A stretch of 64,000 nucleotides of DNA from Herbaspirillum sp. (GCF_017744395.1 NZ_JAGIBI010000006.1:124001-188000); one strand, 5' to 3'; shown: positions 53,538-63,527, counted from the first letter of the stretch. Notes: generated by a model not told the origin, from the sequence alone. Numbers and translations are program-made.

Positions 53538-56500
53538 TGTGGCTTCACTCCCAGGCTTGTTCCTAGCAATGCGGTCATGGCTGTGCCCAGTTGCAGGAGG
53601 TTGTCCGGATTGCTCAGGTTGAGCCCATCTAAAGTCTGTATGGATTTGTTGGCTGCCTTGTACGCGACGTAGCGATCGTAGTTCTTCGTGGATTCAGCTA
53701 CCTTTATGCCCTCCATTACGGACATGATGACGGCCCCTACGACGATGCCGGCGACCGAGGACGAGCTCGTTATCGCTGCCGATGTTGTATAAAATGCGGT
53801 CCCCCCTTCTGCAACCGAGACGGCGATGACTCCCGCGAGTGTGCCGCCGAGTGCCGCTGCGCTCGGAATGCTGCCACCGATGAGGGCCGCATCAATCTGG
53901 TCGGTTGCCACCTTGACGTAAGCCGTCCCTACGAGGTCGGGAATGTTGGGGGCGGTAAAGGCCGACGTCATCAAGCCACTGGCGTTGTCCTGCGAGGCTT
54001 GCGCCATGATGGCGTTGTATTGGGCATCCATGGACGCGATGGTCTTGCTGCGCTGATCGTTGATAAGTTGTACCAATGCCGCCTCGGTCGCTGGCGACAG
54101 CTTGCCGTTCTTGAGTTGCTGCGTCATCGTCGCCGTGATCAGGGGCATGAAAGCTGAGACCGTCGCCGCATCGCCACTCAGCATCTTTTGCAGCAGCGCG
54201 TCGAAATCCCCAGCGGACAGTGCTGCCAACTGATCTCTCAGTTCCTTCGGCATCCTATTCAAGATGGTCTTGGCCGCATCGCCGTCGGCACCGCCTTGCT
54301 TGGCTCTCTCCAGAAGCGATTTCACCGCCGTAGCCAAGGCGTCGCCATCGGGGAATGCCTGATCGACCAGATATTTGACGGGCGGCGGGGCGCCAAAAGG
54401 AACGCCCGCGGGTTTGAGCGCCGGATTGAGGTTGAGATTGGTCGGCTGTTCCACGTTTACCGTCTGGGGATCGATGGTCACGTTAGTGTTGATGAGCGTG
54501 TTGTTGTTCAGCGTGAGGGGTGGTAGAGGATCGACGGGGAGCGCGCTGCGTGTTGCGGTTCCGGGTTGAATGACCGGATCGTAGTAGCGCAGTACATCGG
54601 CCATGCTGCTGCCCGCGCTTGGTTGGATGGAGGATGTTGTCGTCTGGGTCGGAGAAACCACCATTTGTGTCTTGGTCACGTCGCTCCACTGGCTGACAAG
54701 TGTGGGGACAGTGCTCGTCACGCCGAATTGCGGGCCGCCTGGGAGCGGTGTGTTCAGCGGCGTCAGGACAAGGATGCCGTTGCTGTCGTAACGCCTGACC
54801 ATGAAGGATTCGATCCAGCCGGGATGGGATGTCTGGAAATCGGCATCCGACAACACGTTGTAGTTGCCGGTGATGGTGATGGGCCGGCGCAGCACCGTCA
54901 CCGTGGGTACGCCGGTCAGCGTGGAGACGTAGTAGTTGTTGCCGACGTTGGTCGATGTGCCGATGTGATGGATGCCGGGTGCGGCGGTGATGCCGTCCGC
55001 GTCGATGAAGGCCACTTTGCCTGCGGTGCTGGCGGTATCCCAGGACATGTAGCCGGTGGCTGTGTAGGCGAGGTTGGGATTGAGCTGATCGCCCCAGAGG
55101 ATGGAGGCCGGGATGGAAGTCGGATCAACCGTCACCGTCAGCGGGGCGCGCGTGATGGTCAGCGTGCCGGGGTGGAACGTGACGGCGTAGTTGGCGAGAT
55201 TGGCGAAGCCGGTGTTGCCGGGATTGACGGCGGCGGTGATGGAGTAGGTGCCTGCGTTCGACTGCTGCGTGGCGAGGCTGGTGGCTGTCCAGTAAGTGTA
55301 GGCATCGCCGTCAACCGCATTCTGGATGGAGAGGGTGAATGCCGGATTGGCGCTGCCGTATGTGCGGCTGAAGCTGTCCATGAACACATTGAGCGGACGC
55401 TGTGTGACGGTGAGCTGGCCGGGTACGAAATTGAAACCGTAGGTGCTGGATGACAGGGAGCCTTGGCTGATGTTGATAGTGTAGGTGCCGACGCCCGACT
55501 GCATGGTCGCCGTGGTCGAGAGCGTGGGCGCTCCTGTGACTTCGTTGGCGAGCACGTCGCCGGTCTGCAAACCGCTGATTGAATATGCCAGTGTCGGATT
55601 GTTGTCGCCATACACCTTGCTCAGATTGTTCGCGCTGTACGTCAGTTGCAAGACGCCATTTGCCTGGCTGAATAAGAAGCGGTTGACAGTGTCGCCGCTG
55701 AAGGTGCTGGGCGGATGACTGTCATAGGTGCGGCCAAAGACGCTCGTACCGGTCAAACTGCCCTTGTTGGTGCCGGCTTGCGTACTGGTATAAATGAGGT
55801 AACGTAGGTTGCCGCTGATGGCATTGCTGCCGGCGGCGTTGATGAAGTTGCCGCCGGTCGAGGCCAGCACGATATTGGCCGTTCCGCCGCTGCCGGTGTT
55901 GCCGAGTTGCGTGCCCGCTTCCAGCGTGAGGTCACCCGGTGTCACGATGTTGACCGGGCCGGATTGGGCATCTTGCAGCATGACATTGATGCCGCCGTCG
56001 TGGTTGACGATGTCCACTTGACCGAGATTGCCGGTGCCGATGCTGCGCACGGCGCCGATGGCATTGTTGCTGCCCCGCGTGACCATGCCGTTGATGTTGC
56101 CGTTGCGCAGGTCCAGCTCCAGAGTGCCGACACGGAGGTCACCGTAGGCCACGAAATTACCGGTATAGGAAAGCGGATCTTGCACATAACCGCTCGGTGC
56201 AGCGGCGGGGTTGACGCCGTAGCGCAAGGTCCTCGCCGTAATGGTGTTGCCCGTGCTGAGCGTGGCGCCGCCGTCAATGGGGTTCTCCACGCCGCTGGGA
56301 ACGAATGCAGAACGGCCGGCTTGAAGATCGAGCGTGCCATTGGGCGCCGTGATGTCGGCGTTGATGTTGATGGCGTTGCCGGCTTTCAGCGTCAGCGTTG
56401 AAGCGGTGTTCCAGCTCAGTGAACTACTGACTGTGATGTTGCCGTTACCCTGGGCGGGATTGAACCCCGAGGTCTCCAGCAAATAGTTGGCGCTGGCGAG

Positions 56501-57847
56501 ACCACTCTTGATGTCGTCGGCGGCGATCTGGTTGCTGCCGGTGACCGTGCCGACGACCTCGATCTGGTCGGGATCGAGCAACACCGTGCCTGTCTTGCCG
56601 GCTTTGGCGCTCAGATCGATCGGGCTGCCCGGACGGAAGCCCAGAGCGTGCTTGCCCGATACCTCGACGAAGCCGCCATCACCTCCCTGTTCGCCGCCGC
56701 GCGCGGCGATGCTGCCGGCAAAGCTGGTGTTCTGATCCGACCACACGACGACGCGACCGCCATTCCCCTGCGTAGCCACTGCGCTGGCATCCATGCTGGC
56801 ATTGGCGGTGACGATGGTCTGGCTAGCGTTGGCGACGTCCTTGTTCGCGCCGTGGGTGTCGCCGCCGACGAGGATGGTGCCGCCGGAGCCGTCGCCGTTC
56901 TGCGCGCCGAGCTTACCGTTCTGGCGTACCGTGCCGCCATCGGCGGTGAGGACGATGCGTCCGTCAAGGTTGCTGACGCCGGTGGCGCGGATCACGCCGC
57001 TCTGATTGATGGCGAGCGCGTACAGGTTGCCGCCGGCGGCTTCCATGCGTGCTTGCGCGGCTTCGATCAGGCCTGTGTTGGTGACGCCGGTTGCGGTGCC
57101 GGCTGTGCCATCGTTCGGCAGGCGGACCAGTACGGTGGATTGATTGGCGTTGGCAGCGGTGAGGAATATCTCTTGCCCCGCCAGCAGTTCTGCCTTGCCG
57201 TTTGGCGCACTGATGCTGCCTTCGTTGCTGACCGTGTGCGCAACGAGGGCGATATCGCCAGAGGCAGCGTGGATCGTGCCGAGGTTGACGATGCCGGCGC
57301 GGCTGTCGCCCTGGAAATGCAGCGAGCCCGCCATGAAGTCGTCGTCGCGGATGTCGAGCGTGGTCGCCATGAAGCCGGCCGCATTGATAACGCCGTTCGG
57401 TCCTACGACCACACCGTTGCGATTGATGAGATACAGCGAGCCGGTCGCGGAGAGCTGGCCGTTGATGGAAGAGGGGAGGTTGCCTGTGACCCGGTTCAGC
57501 GTCGCGCCGTTGCCATTGTCAAAGCGCACGCTGGCGCCTTTGCCGATGGAAAAATCCGTCCAGTTGAGAACGGCGTTTTTCGATGTCTGGCTCACCAGCA
57601 TGCTGGTGCCCGATTGCGAAATGCTTGCCTGTCCGCGTACGACGTTGGCGCCGGTCGGCAAGCCACCGGCAAGGGCCATGCCGCTCATCGTGCCGCTTGT
57701 CAGCAGCAAGGCTTGCTTCAACGTTCGTGCCGCTTTGCCTCGGTTCTTCTTGCCACGTGCGCGGCCCTGTTCTGCAACGGCAACCCACATGTCGTAGGCC
57801 GCGCTCCAAACGAGGCGGTAGATATGGTTCAGGCTGGAGTGTGACAT
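53534..57847 (-). CDS. Filamentous haemagglutinin-type secreted exoprotein, TpsA, with MBG repeats
   Basis: A 1437-residue exoprotein. The N-terminus is an extended signal peptide region (NHIYRLVWSAAYDMWVAVAE then a Sec signal ending MALAGG). The TPS secretion domain (about 60-300) includes NGVVVGPNGVINAAGFMATT. Beta-helical repeats follow to about 700. Residues about 730-985 contain at least three MBG-type domains (LTYSANNLSKVYGDNNPTLAYSISG and two similar). The C-terminal 350 residues are helical and end in a Gly/Ala-rich hydrophobic segment. ATG 57847 follows GAGTG; a TTG four codons earlier is also possible. It probably serves adhesion or biofilm. Confidence 0.93.
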   Translation of the reverse strand: MSHSSLNHIYRLVWSAAYDMWVAVAEQGRARGKKNRGKAARTLKQALLLTSGTMSGMALAGGLPTGANVVRGQASISQSGTSMLVSQTSKNAVLNWTDFSIGKGASVRFDNGNGATLNRVTGNLPSSINGQLSATGSLYLINRNGVVVGPNGVINAAGFMATTLDIRDDDFMAGSLHFQGDSRAGIVNLGTIHAASGDIALVAHTVSNEGSISAPNGKAELLAGQEIFLTAANANQSTVLVRLPNDGTAGTATGVTNTGLIEAAQARMEAAGGNLYALAINQSGVIRATGVSNLDGRIVLTADGGTVRQNGKLGAQNGDGSGGTILVGGDTHGANKDVANASQTIVTANASMDASAVATQGNGGRVVVWSDQNTSFAGSIAARGGEQGGDGGFVEVSGKHALGFRPGSPIDLSAKAGKTGTVLLDPDQIEVVGTVTGSNQIAADDIKSGLASANYLLETSGFNPAQGNGNITVSSSLSWNTASTLTLKAGNAININADITAPNGTLDLQAGRSAFVPSGVENPIDGGATLSTGNTITARTLRYGVNPAAAPSGYVQDPLSYTGNFVAYGDLRVGTLELDLRNGNINGMVTRGSNNAIGAVRSIGTGNLGQVDIVNHDGGINVMLQDAQSGPVNIVTPGDLTLEAGTQLGNTGSGGTANIVLASTGGNFINAAGSNAISGNLRYLIYTSTQAGTNKGSLTGTSVFGRTYDSHPPSTFSGDTVNRFLFSQANGVLQLTYSANNLSKVYGDNNPTLAYSISGLQTGDVLANEVTGAPTLSTTATMQSGVGTYTINISQGSLSSSTYGFNFVPGQLTVTQRPLNVFMDSFSRTYGSANPAFTLSIQNAVDGDAYTYWTATSLATQQSNAGTYSITAAVNPGNTGFANLANYAVTFHPGTLTITRAPLTVTVDPTSIPASILWGDQLNPNLAYTATGYMSWDTASTAGKVAFIDADGITAAPGIHHIGTSTNVGNNYYVSTLTGVPTVTVLRRPITITGNYNVLSDADFQTSHPGWIESFMVRRYDSNGILVLTPLNTPLPGGPQFGVTSTVPTLVSQWSDVTKTQMVVSPTQTTTSSIQPSAGSSMADVLRYYDPVIQPGTATRSALPVDPLPPLTLNNNTLINTNVTIDPQTVNVEQPTNLNLNPALKPAGVPFGAPPPVKYLVDQAFPDGDALATAVKSLLERAKQGGADGDAAKTILNRMPKELRDQLAALSAGDFDALLQKMLSGDAATVSAFMPLITATMTQQLKNGKLSPATEAALVQLINDQRSKTIASMDAQYNAIMAQASQDNASGLMTSAFTAPNIPDLVGTAYVKVATDQIDAALIGGSIPSAAALGGTLAGVIAVSVAEGGTAFYTTSAAITSSSSVAGIVVGAVIMSVMEGIKVAESTKNYDRYVAYKAANKSIQTLDGLNLSNPDNLLQLGTAMTALLGTSLGVKPQ

Positions 57848-58205
57848 TGAATCACTCAAAGATAGTTTTGACTGCGAGTGATTCTATGAGGGAAGGTGTG
57901 TTGTCTCTTTCATCAAATTCTGACGAATGCTGTCAGATTCTGTCATGCAAAAAACAATTGATTCCTGGCGTTTCAAGAACAGCGAAACGATCAGAAAACC
58001 ATCCACTAGGAGAACTGCAAAGAAAGGAGAAACTGATCTCGTAACCGAAAACTTATTCACAGCCGCGTAACGTTTTACGCATTGACAGGGTGGGGGAAAA
58101 ATTCGTTGAAAAGTGACGGAATGACCCCTCGGTCTGGACCAGGACTGATCGAAAAACTAAGCCGCTTGCCGAGCGAGTTGTGCTTCGAAATGGTTATTAG
58201 TCTTC
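57848..58205. other. Promoter region of the TpsA gene
   Basis: No convincing gene. An inverted repeat TCTGAC-N7-GTCAGA at 57919-57937 lies 72-90 bases upstream of the TpsA start and is a candidate regulator site, possibly for the response regulator at 50981. The rest of the stretch holds nothing I recognise. Confidence 0.35.
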
Positions 58206-58322
58206 TCATAATTGAAGCACGTCAGCACCTTTGCGCAAGGTATCCAGATAATCCGCCCAGCGTTGCGTCATCCTCTTGCGTTCGGGGAAGTAGGACGTAC
58301 GGTTGTAGGCGCGACCATTAAT
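58206..58322 (-). pseudogene. Tyrosine integrase remnant (C-terminal end only)
   Basis: Reading toward 58206, the sequence GRAYNRTSYFPERKRMTQRWADYLDTLRKGADV is followed by a stop. R-A-Y-N-R-T-x-Y-F-x-E-R-x-R-M-x-Q-x-W-A-D-Y-L-D is the typical C-terminus of P4-type phage integrases. An upstream stop at about 58323 shows that the rest is gone. It lies 40 bases past the terminator of ssrA, a frequent integration site for genomic islands, so it probably marks an old insertion. Confidence 0.65.
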
Positions 58323-58360
58323 TCAGCGGCATCGCAGTCGATATCGGCTACCGAAGCATC

Positions 58361-58403
58361 AAAAAACAAAAGGAAATGGCCCCATCGGGGCCATTTCCTT
58401 TTG
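58361..58403 (-). terminator. Terminator of ssrA
   Basis: CAAAAGGAAATGGCCCC and its complement form a perfect 17-bp stem with a three-base loop, followed on the minus strand by six T. It starts three bases after the CCA end of the tmRNA. Confidence 0.93.
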
Positions 58404-58405
58404 TT

Positions 58406-58766
58406 TGGTGGAGGCGGCGGGAATCGAACCCGCGTCCGCAAGCACTCTACAGACAGTTCTACATACTTAGTGCTGTCATTTGATTTAACCCGGCCGACGC
58501 GGACGCACACGCTGCGGCAAGGCTAGTCACCTTAAATTTAACTTCGGTCCAAGTGACCCGTTCCGAAGCGATTCTCTGTAAATGACTCCACTGCTGTTGC
58601 CAGCCCACCCCAGAGACGAGATGGTGTGGAGCTAGCCGGGATTAAGCGGCCAGTGCGTACGAGTTATCGTTAGCAGTTATTTAAGTTCTGACTGTATTTA
58701 CGAGGTGATCAGGCCTCGGTATGCCCTGTTCTGCTTTGCAACCCACGTCGAAACCAAGTCGCCCCC
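58406..58766 (-). ncRNA. ssrA: tmRNA
   Basis: A transfer-messenger RNA of about 361 bases that rescues stalled ribosomes. The 5' end GGGGGCGACTTGGTTTCGAC and the 3' end GGAATCGAACCCGCGTCC (as written on the plus strand, from the T-arm) form the tRNA-like part; the seven-base acceptor stem pairs fully (one G-U) and ends in encoded CCA at 58408-58406. The tag frame (58674-58642) reads ANDNSYALAA and stops. The -10 box TATAAT lies on the minus strand at 58783-58778. A terminator follows. The neighbouring integrase remnant fits its role as an attachment site. Confidence 0.97.
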
Positions 58767-58777
58767 GCAGAAGGTGA

Positions 58778-58783
58778 ATTATA
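58778..58783 (-). promoter_or_regulatory. -10 box of ssrA
   Basis: TATAAT on the minus strand, 12 bases upstream of the mature 5' end; the precursor would be trimmed by RNase P. The -35 region is weak (CCGGAA at about 58806-58801). Confidence 0.7.
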
Positions 58784-58840
58784 ACCTACTGTAGGGGCGC
58801 TTCCGGTTTTATCAAGCCCGCAGGCGCAACTTTGGCTCCG

Positions 58841-61800
58841 TCATTCGATGCCGAGGTCGACCCGGGTGGTGGCTTCCTTGTCCGGGATGCCGTCGGCGTT
58901 GAGCTTGGGGGCGATCAGGAAGATGCGTTCCGGCGGAATCGCGCTTTGCTCCTGCAGGTAGCTGCGGACCTGGTCGGCACGGCGCTGGGCCAGGTTGCGC
59001 AGGTCGTCTGGCGTGACTTCGGTGTTGTCGACGATCAACTTCTGCATCTCTTCCGGCGGCAGCGATTTGGTCAGGCCGATCATGTTGCGCGGTTTCTTGA
59101 ACTTCCCATCCTTGTAGACCCGCTCCATATACTTGGCGCGTTCGGCGTCGCCGATCTGCACCGGGCCGGAGGGCTGGCCTTCCTTGTCGATCAGGTCCTT
59201 GCGCTTGAGGGAGCGCATCTGGCGGTTCAGGGATTCTTCGCGCAGGCCCTGGTCGTCGATCTTGGGATCGACGCGGCCGGTGATGTCGAGTTTGATGCCG
59301 GGACGTTCGGTGAGGACGTGGCCCAGGGCGTCGAGCTTCTTGCGGATTTCAGGCGTGATCTCGGACGAGCCCGGCTTGAATTCGATGTAGTGCAGGTCGC
59401 CGATGTTGTCCGACCCGCTGAACATCGAGCCGATCAGGGCGAACGGCGAGGTGACGGCCTTGACGATCAGGTTCACGAACACGCGCAGGATGATGCCGCC
59501 GACCGAGAATTGCGGGTCGGAGAGCGAACCGGAGATCGGCAGGTTCAGGTTGATGTTGCCGTTGCGGTCCTTGAGCAGCGAGACCGCCAGCATCACCGGC
59601 AGCTTGGTGGCGTCGGGGCCGTCGATGTGCTCGCCGAAGGTGAGCTGTTCGATGCGCACGTCGTTTTCGGCGACCAGCTTGTCGTTCTCGATCTTGTATT
59701 GCACATCCATCGACAGCTTGCCCTTGGTGATCGGGTAGCCGGCGTACTTGGCCGAGTAGGGTGTCAGGCGCGGCAGCTGCACGCCGTTGGCGCTGGCCTT
59801 GATGTCGAGGAACATGGGCTTGAACAGCGGGTTGAGCGAGCCGGAGATCTGCAGCGGGGCGTCGTTGTCGATCTTGCCGCTGATGTTGACCGGCGCCGGT
59901 TGCGGCTTCTCCGACGAGATCTCGCCGATGGTGCCGGCCAGGTCGGTCATGTTGGCGGTGTAGTTCGGCTTGACGAAGTTGTCGGTGTAGTTGATGTTGC
60001 CGGCGGCCAGCACGACTTGCCCGATGCGGATGACAGGCGCATTCGGGGCGGGGGCAGCGGCGGTGACCGGGGCGCTGGAGGTGGTGGTTTTTTGCTCGGT
60101 GACGGAGGCTTGGCCTTTCTGGTCCTTGCCGTCCTGCTTGTCGGCATTGGTGATCGAGCCTTGCGATTTGGCATCGGCAACCAGGATGTCCTGCAGGTTG
60201 AGCCGGCCTTTGTCGGACAGGATGGCGCGCGCGTAGAAGTTGCTCAGCGCGATCTTGTCCAGCGAGATATTTGCGCGTTCGCCCAGCTTGGCCTGGATGC
60301 CGGTGATGTCGAGCGCGCGCCAGCGCAGGAAGTCGGTGGCGGTGACCTTGTCTTGCATGCGCAGGTTGGCCAGGGCGGCGCTGCCGTTGTAGCTGAGCGC
60401 GAATTTCTGCTGCTCCAGCGGCGGCGTGACGGCCAGCTTGCCCTTGGCGCTGAGCAGGCCGCTGGTCAGCGCGACGTTGAGCACATTGGAGAAGTAGCCC
60501 TGGAAGGGGGCTATCGGCAGGTTTTTCGCATCCAGGTTGAGGTTGATGTTCTTGAGCTGCGGGGCGGCCTGGCCATTGATGTCGAGTTTGCCGCTCTTGT
60601 CGAACTGCGCTTGCAGGCTCAGCTTGGTGTTCTGGTCCAGCTTGCTGGAAAGGTTCTGCACTTGCAGGTTGATGCCTTGGATCTTCAGGCGGGACTTGGG
60701 GCCGGCGGATGTATCTTCGAAGTTGATGCTGCTGTCGGCCAGGCTGAAGCTGTTCAGGCGCGCCACCCATTGCGGGGCGGGCGCGCCGCGGGCAGCCGCT
60801 TTGCCGACGGCTTCCGGCGCAGGTGCTGTTGCGGCGGGCGCGGCGGGTGTTGCCGCCTGCAGTTTCTGCACGTTGAAGCTGCCGTCGTCTTCGCGCCGGA
60901 TATCGCCGGCCAGGCCGCTGATGCGGATGGCATCGGCCTGCGCCTGATGCGCGGCCATATCGAGCGAGGCGTTTTGCAGCGCTATCGATTTCACCGTGAT
61001 GGCGTTGGGGCTCTTGGTTTTGGGCGTCAGCTTGAGGTTGGCGAGGTCGAGGCCGGTGTCGCCGAGTTTGAGTTGCTGGTCCTGGAACTGGATGGTGGAG
61101 GCGCCGGACAAGGAGCCGGAGACATTGGCGGCCAGCGAGCGGTTCAGGTAGTTCTGGTAGCCGGCGATGTCGATGCCTTCCAGCGTCAGCTTGCCGTTGA
61201 GCTGGGGCTTGAGCGGCGCGATGGCGCCGTCGAACGCCAGCTTGCCGTGGCCGTTTTCGACGAGGGAGATTTTGAGTGCCGCGGGCTTGGCATCGGCGGC
61301 GGTCGAGATCTGTTCGGCGTCGACGCTGAGCTGGCCCAACTGCACGTTTTGCGCGGGCGAGGCGTTGGCTTCGTCGCGCCAGTTGATTTCGCCATCGCGT
61401 ACGCTGAACTGCTGCACCAGGATGACGGCATCCTTCTTTTCCGCAGTGGCGGGAGCGGGGGCCGGCGTCGCTGCCGCGCTGCTTGCCTTGGCGGCCTTGG
61501 CCGGTTTGCCGGAGGCCAGCGCCCGTACCCAGTTGATCTCGCCATGGGCGTTCATCGCAGCCCACACTTGCGGCGCTTCCAGGCTGACTTGCGCGATCTC
61601 GCCGCTGGCGTTGAGCACGTCGAACTGCTTGATGTTGGCGGCCAGTTTCCGGGCCTTGAACAGTTGTCCCTGGCTCTTGTCCTGTACCGAAACGTCTTCC
61701 AGCGCGAGTTCACCGCTCAGGGCGACTTTGGGCTGGTCGCCGGCGCGCACGAAGTTCAGGTCCAGCTTGGTCGAGAGCTTGGCGCTTTGCAGGATGACCG

Positions 61801-62569
61801 GCAACTGGGCCGGCACGAAAGGCAGGTAGCTGACCACATCGAGCTTGTCGATGTCGATGGCGAAGTTCGATTCCTGCGAGCTGGCGAACGGTTTGCTGCG
61901 CCCTTGCAGGCGGAAGGGGGTGCCGTTGATGTCGGCCGCGAGATGGGGCTGCACGAAGCTGTCGATATTGCCGGACAGGTTGGAGATGAAAGGCAGGCCG
62001 ATCTGCAACGCCTTGATGTCGATGTCTTTTCCGGTGACCTTGTCTTCGAAGCGGATCTTGCCGTCTTGCAGTTGCACGTTGGCCAGCGAGAATTGGGTCT
62101 TCGAATCGCTCTTGGGCATGGCGTCGATGCGTTCGAGGATGTCGGAGAAGTTGTAGTGGCCGATGCCGTCGGCATCCAAACGCACCACGTGCAGGTCGGG
62201 CGCGGTCAGCTTGATTTCGTCGAGTACCGGGGCCAGGCGGAAGAGCGAGGTGGAGGAGGCGTTGACCACCAGGCTTTTCGCCGAGAAGAAGGGGGTCTTC
62301 TGGTCGGGTTCGTACAGCGTGACATCGGAGACGGTCAGCGCCAGCCGGAAGGGATTGAATGCTACAGCGCCGATATCGATCTTGCGGCCGATCTTTTCCT
62401 GGGTCTGTTCGATGGCGATCTTTTTGACGAAGGAGGGCAGCGTCAGCCAACTGACGGCGGCCAGGACCAGCATGACCGCCAGGAACCAGGCAAACCATTT
62501 GAGCGGGCGGCGAAAACGCGGTTGCGATTGCCAGTTTTTGATGGTTGCTGCGATGCCTGGATTGGCCAT
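58841..62569 (-). CDS. Large AsmA-like DUF748 protein
   Basis: A 1242-residue protein with one N-terminal transmembrane helix (about 24-44: WFAWFLAVMLVLAAVSWL), then a very long repetitive beta-rich body containing AsmA-type blocks (about 60-900, for example NPFRLALTVSDVTLYEPDQKTPFFSAKSLVVN) with Pro/Ala linkers. A C-terminal DUF748 end includes an OmpA-like segment (SSEITPEIRKKLDALGHVLTERPGIKLDITGRVD). Members of the wider AsmA-like group are thought to move lipids to the outer membrane. It stands alone, with 53 bases separating its stop from the ssrA promoter. Confidence 0.9.
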   Translation of the reverse strand: MANPGIAATIKNWQSQPRFRRPLKWFAWFLAVMLVLAAVSWLTLPSFVKKIAIEQTQEKIGRKIDIGAVAFNPFRLALTVSDVTLYEPDQKTPFFSAKSLVVNASSTSLFRLAPVLDEIKLTAPDLHVVRLDADGIGHYNFSDILERIDAMPKSDSKTQFSLANVQLQDGKIRFEDKVTGKDIDIKALQIGLPFISNLSGNIDSFVQPHLAADINGTPFRLQGRSKPFASSQESNFAIDIDKLDVVSYLPFVPAQLPVILQSAKLSTKLDLNFVRAGDQPKVALSGELALEDVSVQDKSQGQLFKARKLAANIKQFDVLNASGEIAQVSLEAPQVWAAMNAHGEINWVRALASGKPAKAAKASSAAATPAPAPATAEKKDAVILVQQFSVRDGEINWRDEANASPAQNVQLGQLSVDAEQISTAADAKPAALKISLVENGHGKLAFDGAIAPLKPQLNGKLTLEGIDIAGYQNYLNRSLAANVSGSLSGASTIQFQDQQLKLGDTGLDLANLKLTPKTKSPNAITVKSIALQNASLDMAAHQAQADAIRISGLAGDIRREDDGSFNVQKLQAATPAAPAATAPAPEAVGKAAARGAPAPQWVARLNSFSLADSSINFEDTSAGPKSRLKIQGINLQVQNLSSKLDQNTKLSLQAQFDKSGKLDINGQAAPQLKNINLNLDAKNLPIAPFQGYFSNVLNVALTSGLLSAKGKLAVTPPLEQQKFALSYNGSAALANLRMQDKVTATDFLRWRALDITGIQAKLGERANISLDKIALSNFYARAILSDKGRLNLQDILVADAKSQGSITNADKQDGKDQKGQASVTEQKTTTSSAPVTAAAPAPNAPVIRIGQVVLAAGNINYTDNFVKPNYTANMTDLAGTIGEISSEKPQPAPVNISGKIDNDAPLQISGSLNPLFKPMFLDIKASANGVQLPRLTPYSAKYAGYPITKGKLSMDVQYKIENDKLVAENDVRIEQLTFGEHIDGPDATKLPVMLAVSLLKDRNGNINLNLPISGSLSDPQFSVGGIILRVFVNLIVKAVTSPFALIGSMFSGSDNIGDLHYIEFKPGSSEITPEIRKKLDALGHVLTERPGIKLDITGRVDPKIDDQGLREESLNRQMRSLKRKDLIDKEGQPSGPVQIGDAERAKYMERVYKDGKFKKPRNMIGLTKSLPPEEMQKLIVDNTEVTPDDLRNLAQRRADQVRSYLQEQSAIPPERIFLIAPKLNADGIPDKEATTRVDLGIE

Positions 62570-62783
62570 GTTGGAGGTTCCTTCTCGATGCGACCGGGCG
62601 GCGGGGCGCTGCTCAGACAGGCGGGCGGCGCCGCTGCGGTCACGATTTTGTTCTGTATGCGAAGAGCGGATGCGGCACGGATGGCCGCCTGCATCATTCT
62701 AATGCGACAGCTGCGGGCTTGGAATGAAAATCGGCTGCATGGAGCAGCCGATTGGTGGAGGCATTGGCCGGCATGCGCGGCGA

Positions 62784-63452
62784 TCAGATGGGCGCGGGTT
62801 CCAGCAGCTCCAGCAGTTTTTCCGGCGCGTGCAGCAGCGCATCGGCATCCCAGGAGGCCGGCTCCGTGTGTCCGCAATAGCCCCAGGCGGCGGCGACGGT
62901 GGGCATGCCGGCGGCCTTGCCGGCTTGCACGTCGCGCAAGTCGTCGCCGACATACCAGCAATCCTCCGGCGCCAGTTGCAGGCGCTTGGCCGCTTCCAGC
63001 AGCGGGGCCGGGTGCGGCTTGGGGTGCGGGGTGGTGTCGCCGGACACCACGCAGGCTGCATGGCCCAGGCCGATCTGCGGCACCAGCGCATCGGTGAAGC
63101 GCGCCGCCTTGTTGGTGACGATGCCCCAGGCGATGCCGCGCGCTTCCAGTTGGGCCAGCATGGCGGGGATGCTGTCGAACAATTTGCTGTGGGTGACCAT
63201 GTTGGCTTCGTAGCGCTCCAGGAAACGCACCCGCAGCGCTTCATATTCCGCGTGGCCGGGGTGGATATCCAGCGCCGCGCCGATCAGGCCGCGCGCGCCG
63301 GCTGATGCGACCGGGCGCAGCACCTCGTAAGGCGCCGGTTCCAGGCCGTGTTCGCTGCGCAGGAAATTGGCGGCGGCGGCGAGGTCGGGGGCGGTGTCGG
63401 CAAGTGTGCCGTCGAGGTCGAACAGGATCGCGCGCGGTGGGCGTAGTGGCAT
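62784..63452 (-). CDS. gph: Phosphoglycolate phosphatase (HAD family)
   Basis: A 222-residue cytoplasmic HAD hydrolase with motif I LFDLDGTLADTAPDL (the first Asp is the nucleophile), motif II IVTNKA, the Lys in HPKPHPAPL and motif IV YVGDDLRDVQAG. The order ubiG-gph on one strand is common in this order. It removes the 2-phosphoglycolate made by DNA repair. A related annotation, MupP-like phosphatase, is possible, as gph paralogues next to ubiG often act on N-acetylmuramate 6-phosphate. Confidence 0.9.
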   Translation of the reverse strand: MPLRPPRAILFDLDGTLADTAPDLAAAANFLRSEHGLEPAPYEVLRPVASAGARGLIGAALDIHPGHAEYEALRVRFLERYEANMVTHSKLFDSIPAMLAQLEARGIAWGIVTNKAARFTDALVPQIGLGHAACVVSGDTTPHPKPHPAPLLEAAKRLQLAPEDCWYVGDDLRDVQAGKAAGMPTVAAAWGYCGHTEPASWDADALLHAPEKLLELLEPAPI

Positions 63453-63527
63453 GGTGCGAAGCAGGAAGAGGATGAGGTTGGATGGAAGGACGCCGCGCGT
63501 GTTGCGGCGTCCGGCAGTCGATGCGGC

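Noticed and set aside
58832-63097. Plus-strand open frame of 1421 codons opposite the AsmA-like gene
   Set aside because: It is the antisense shadow of the DUF748 gene: low-complexity, Gly/Asp/Arg-rich, no domains, and it runs across two real minus-strand genes.
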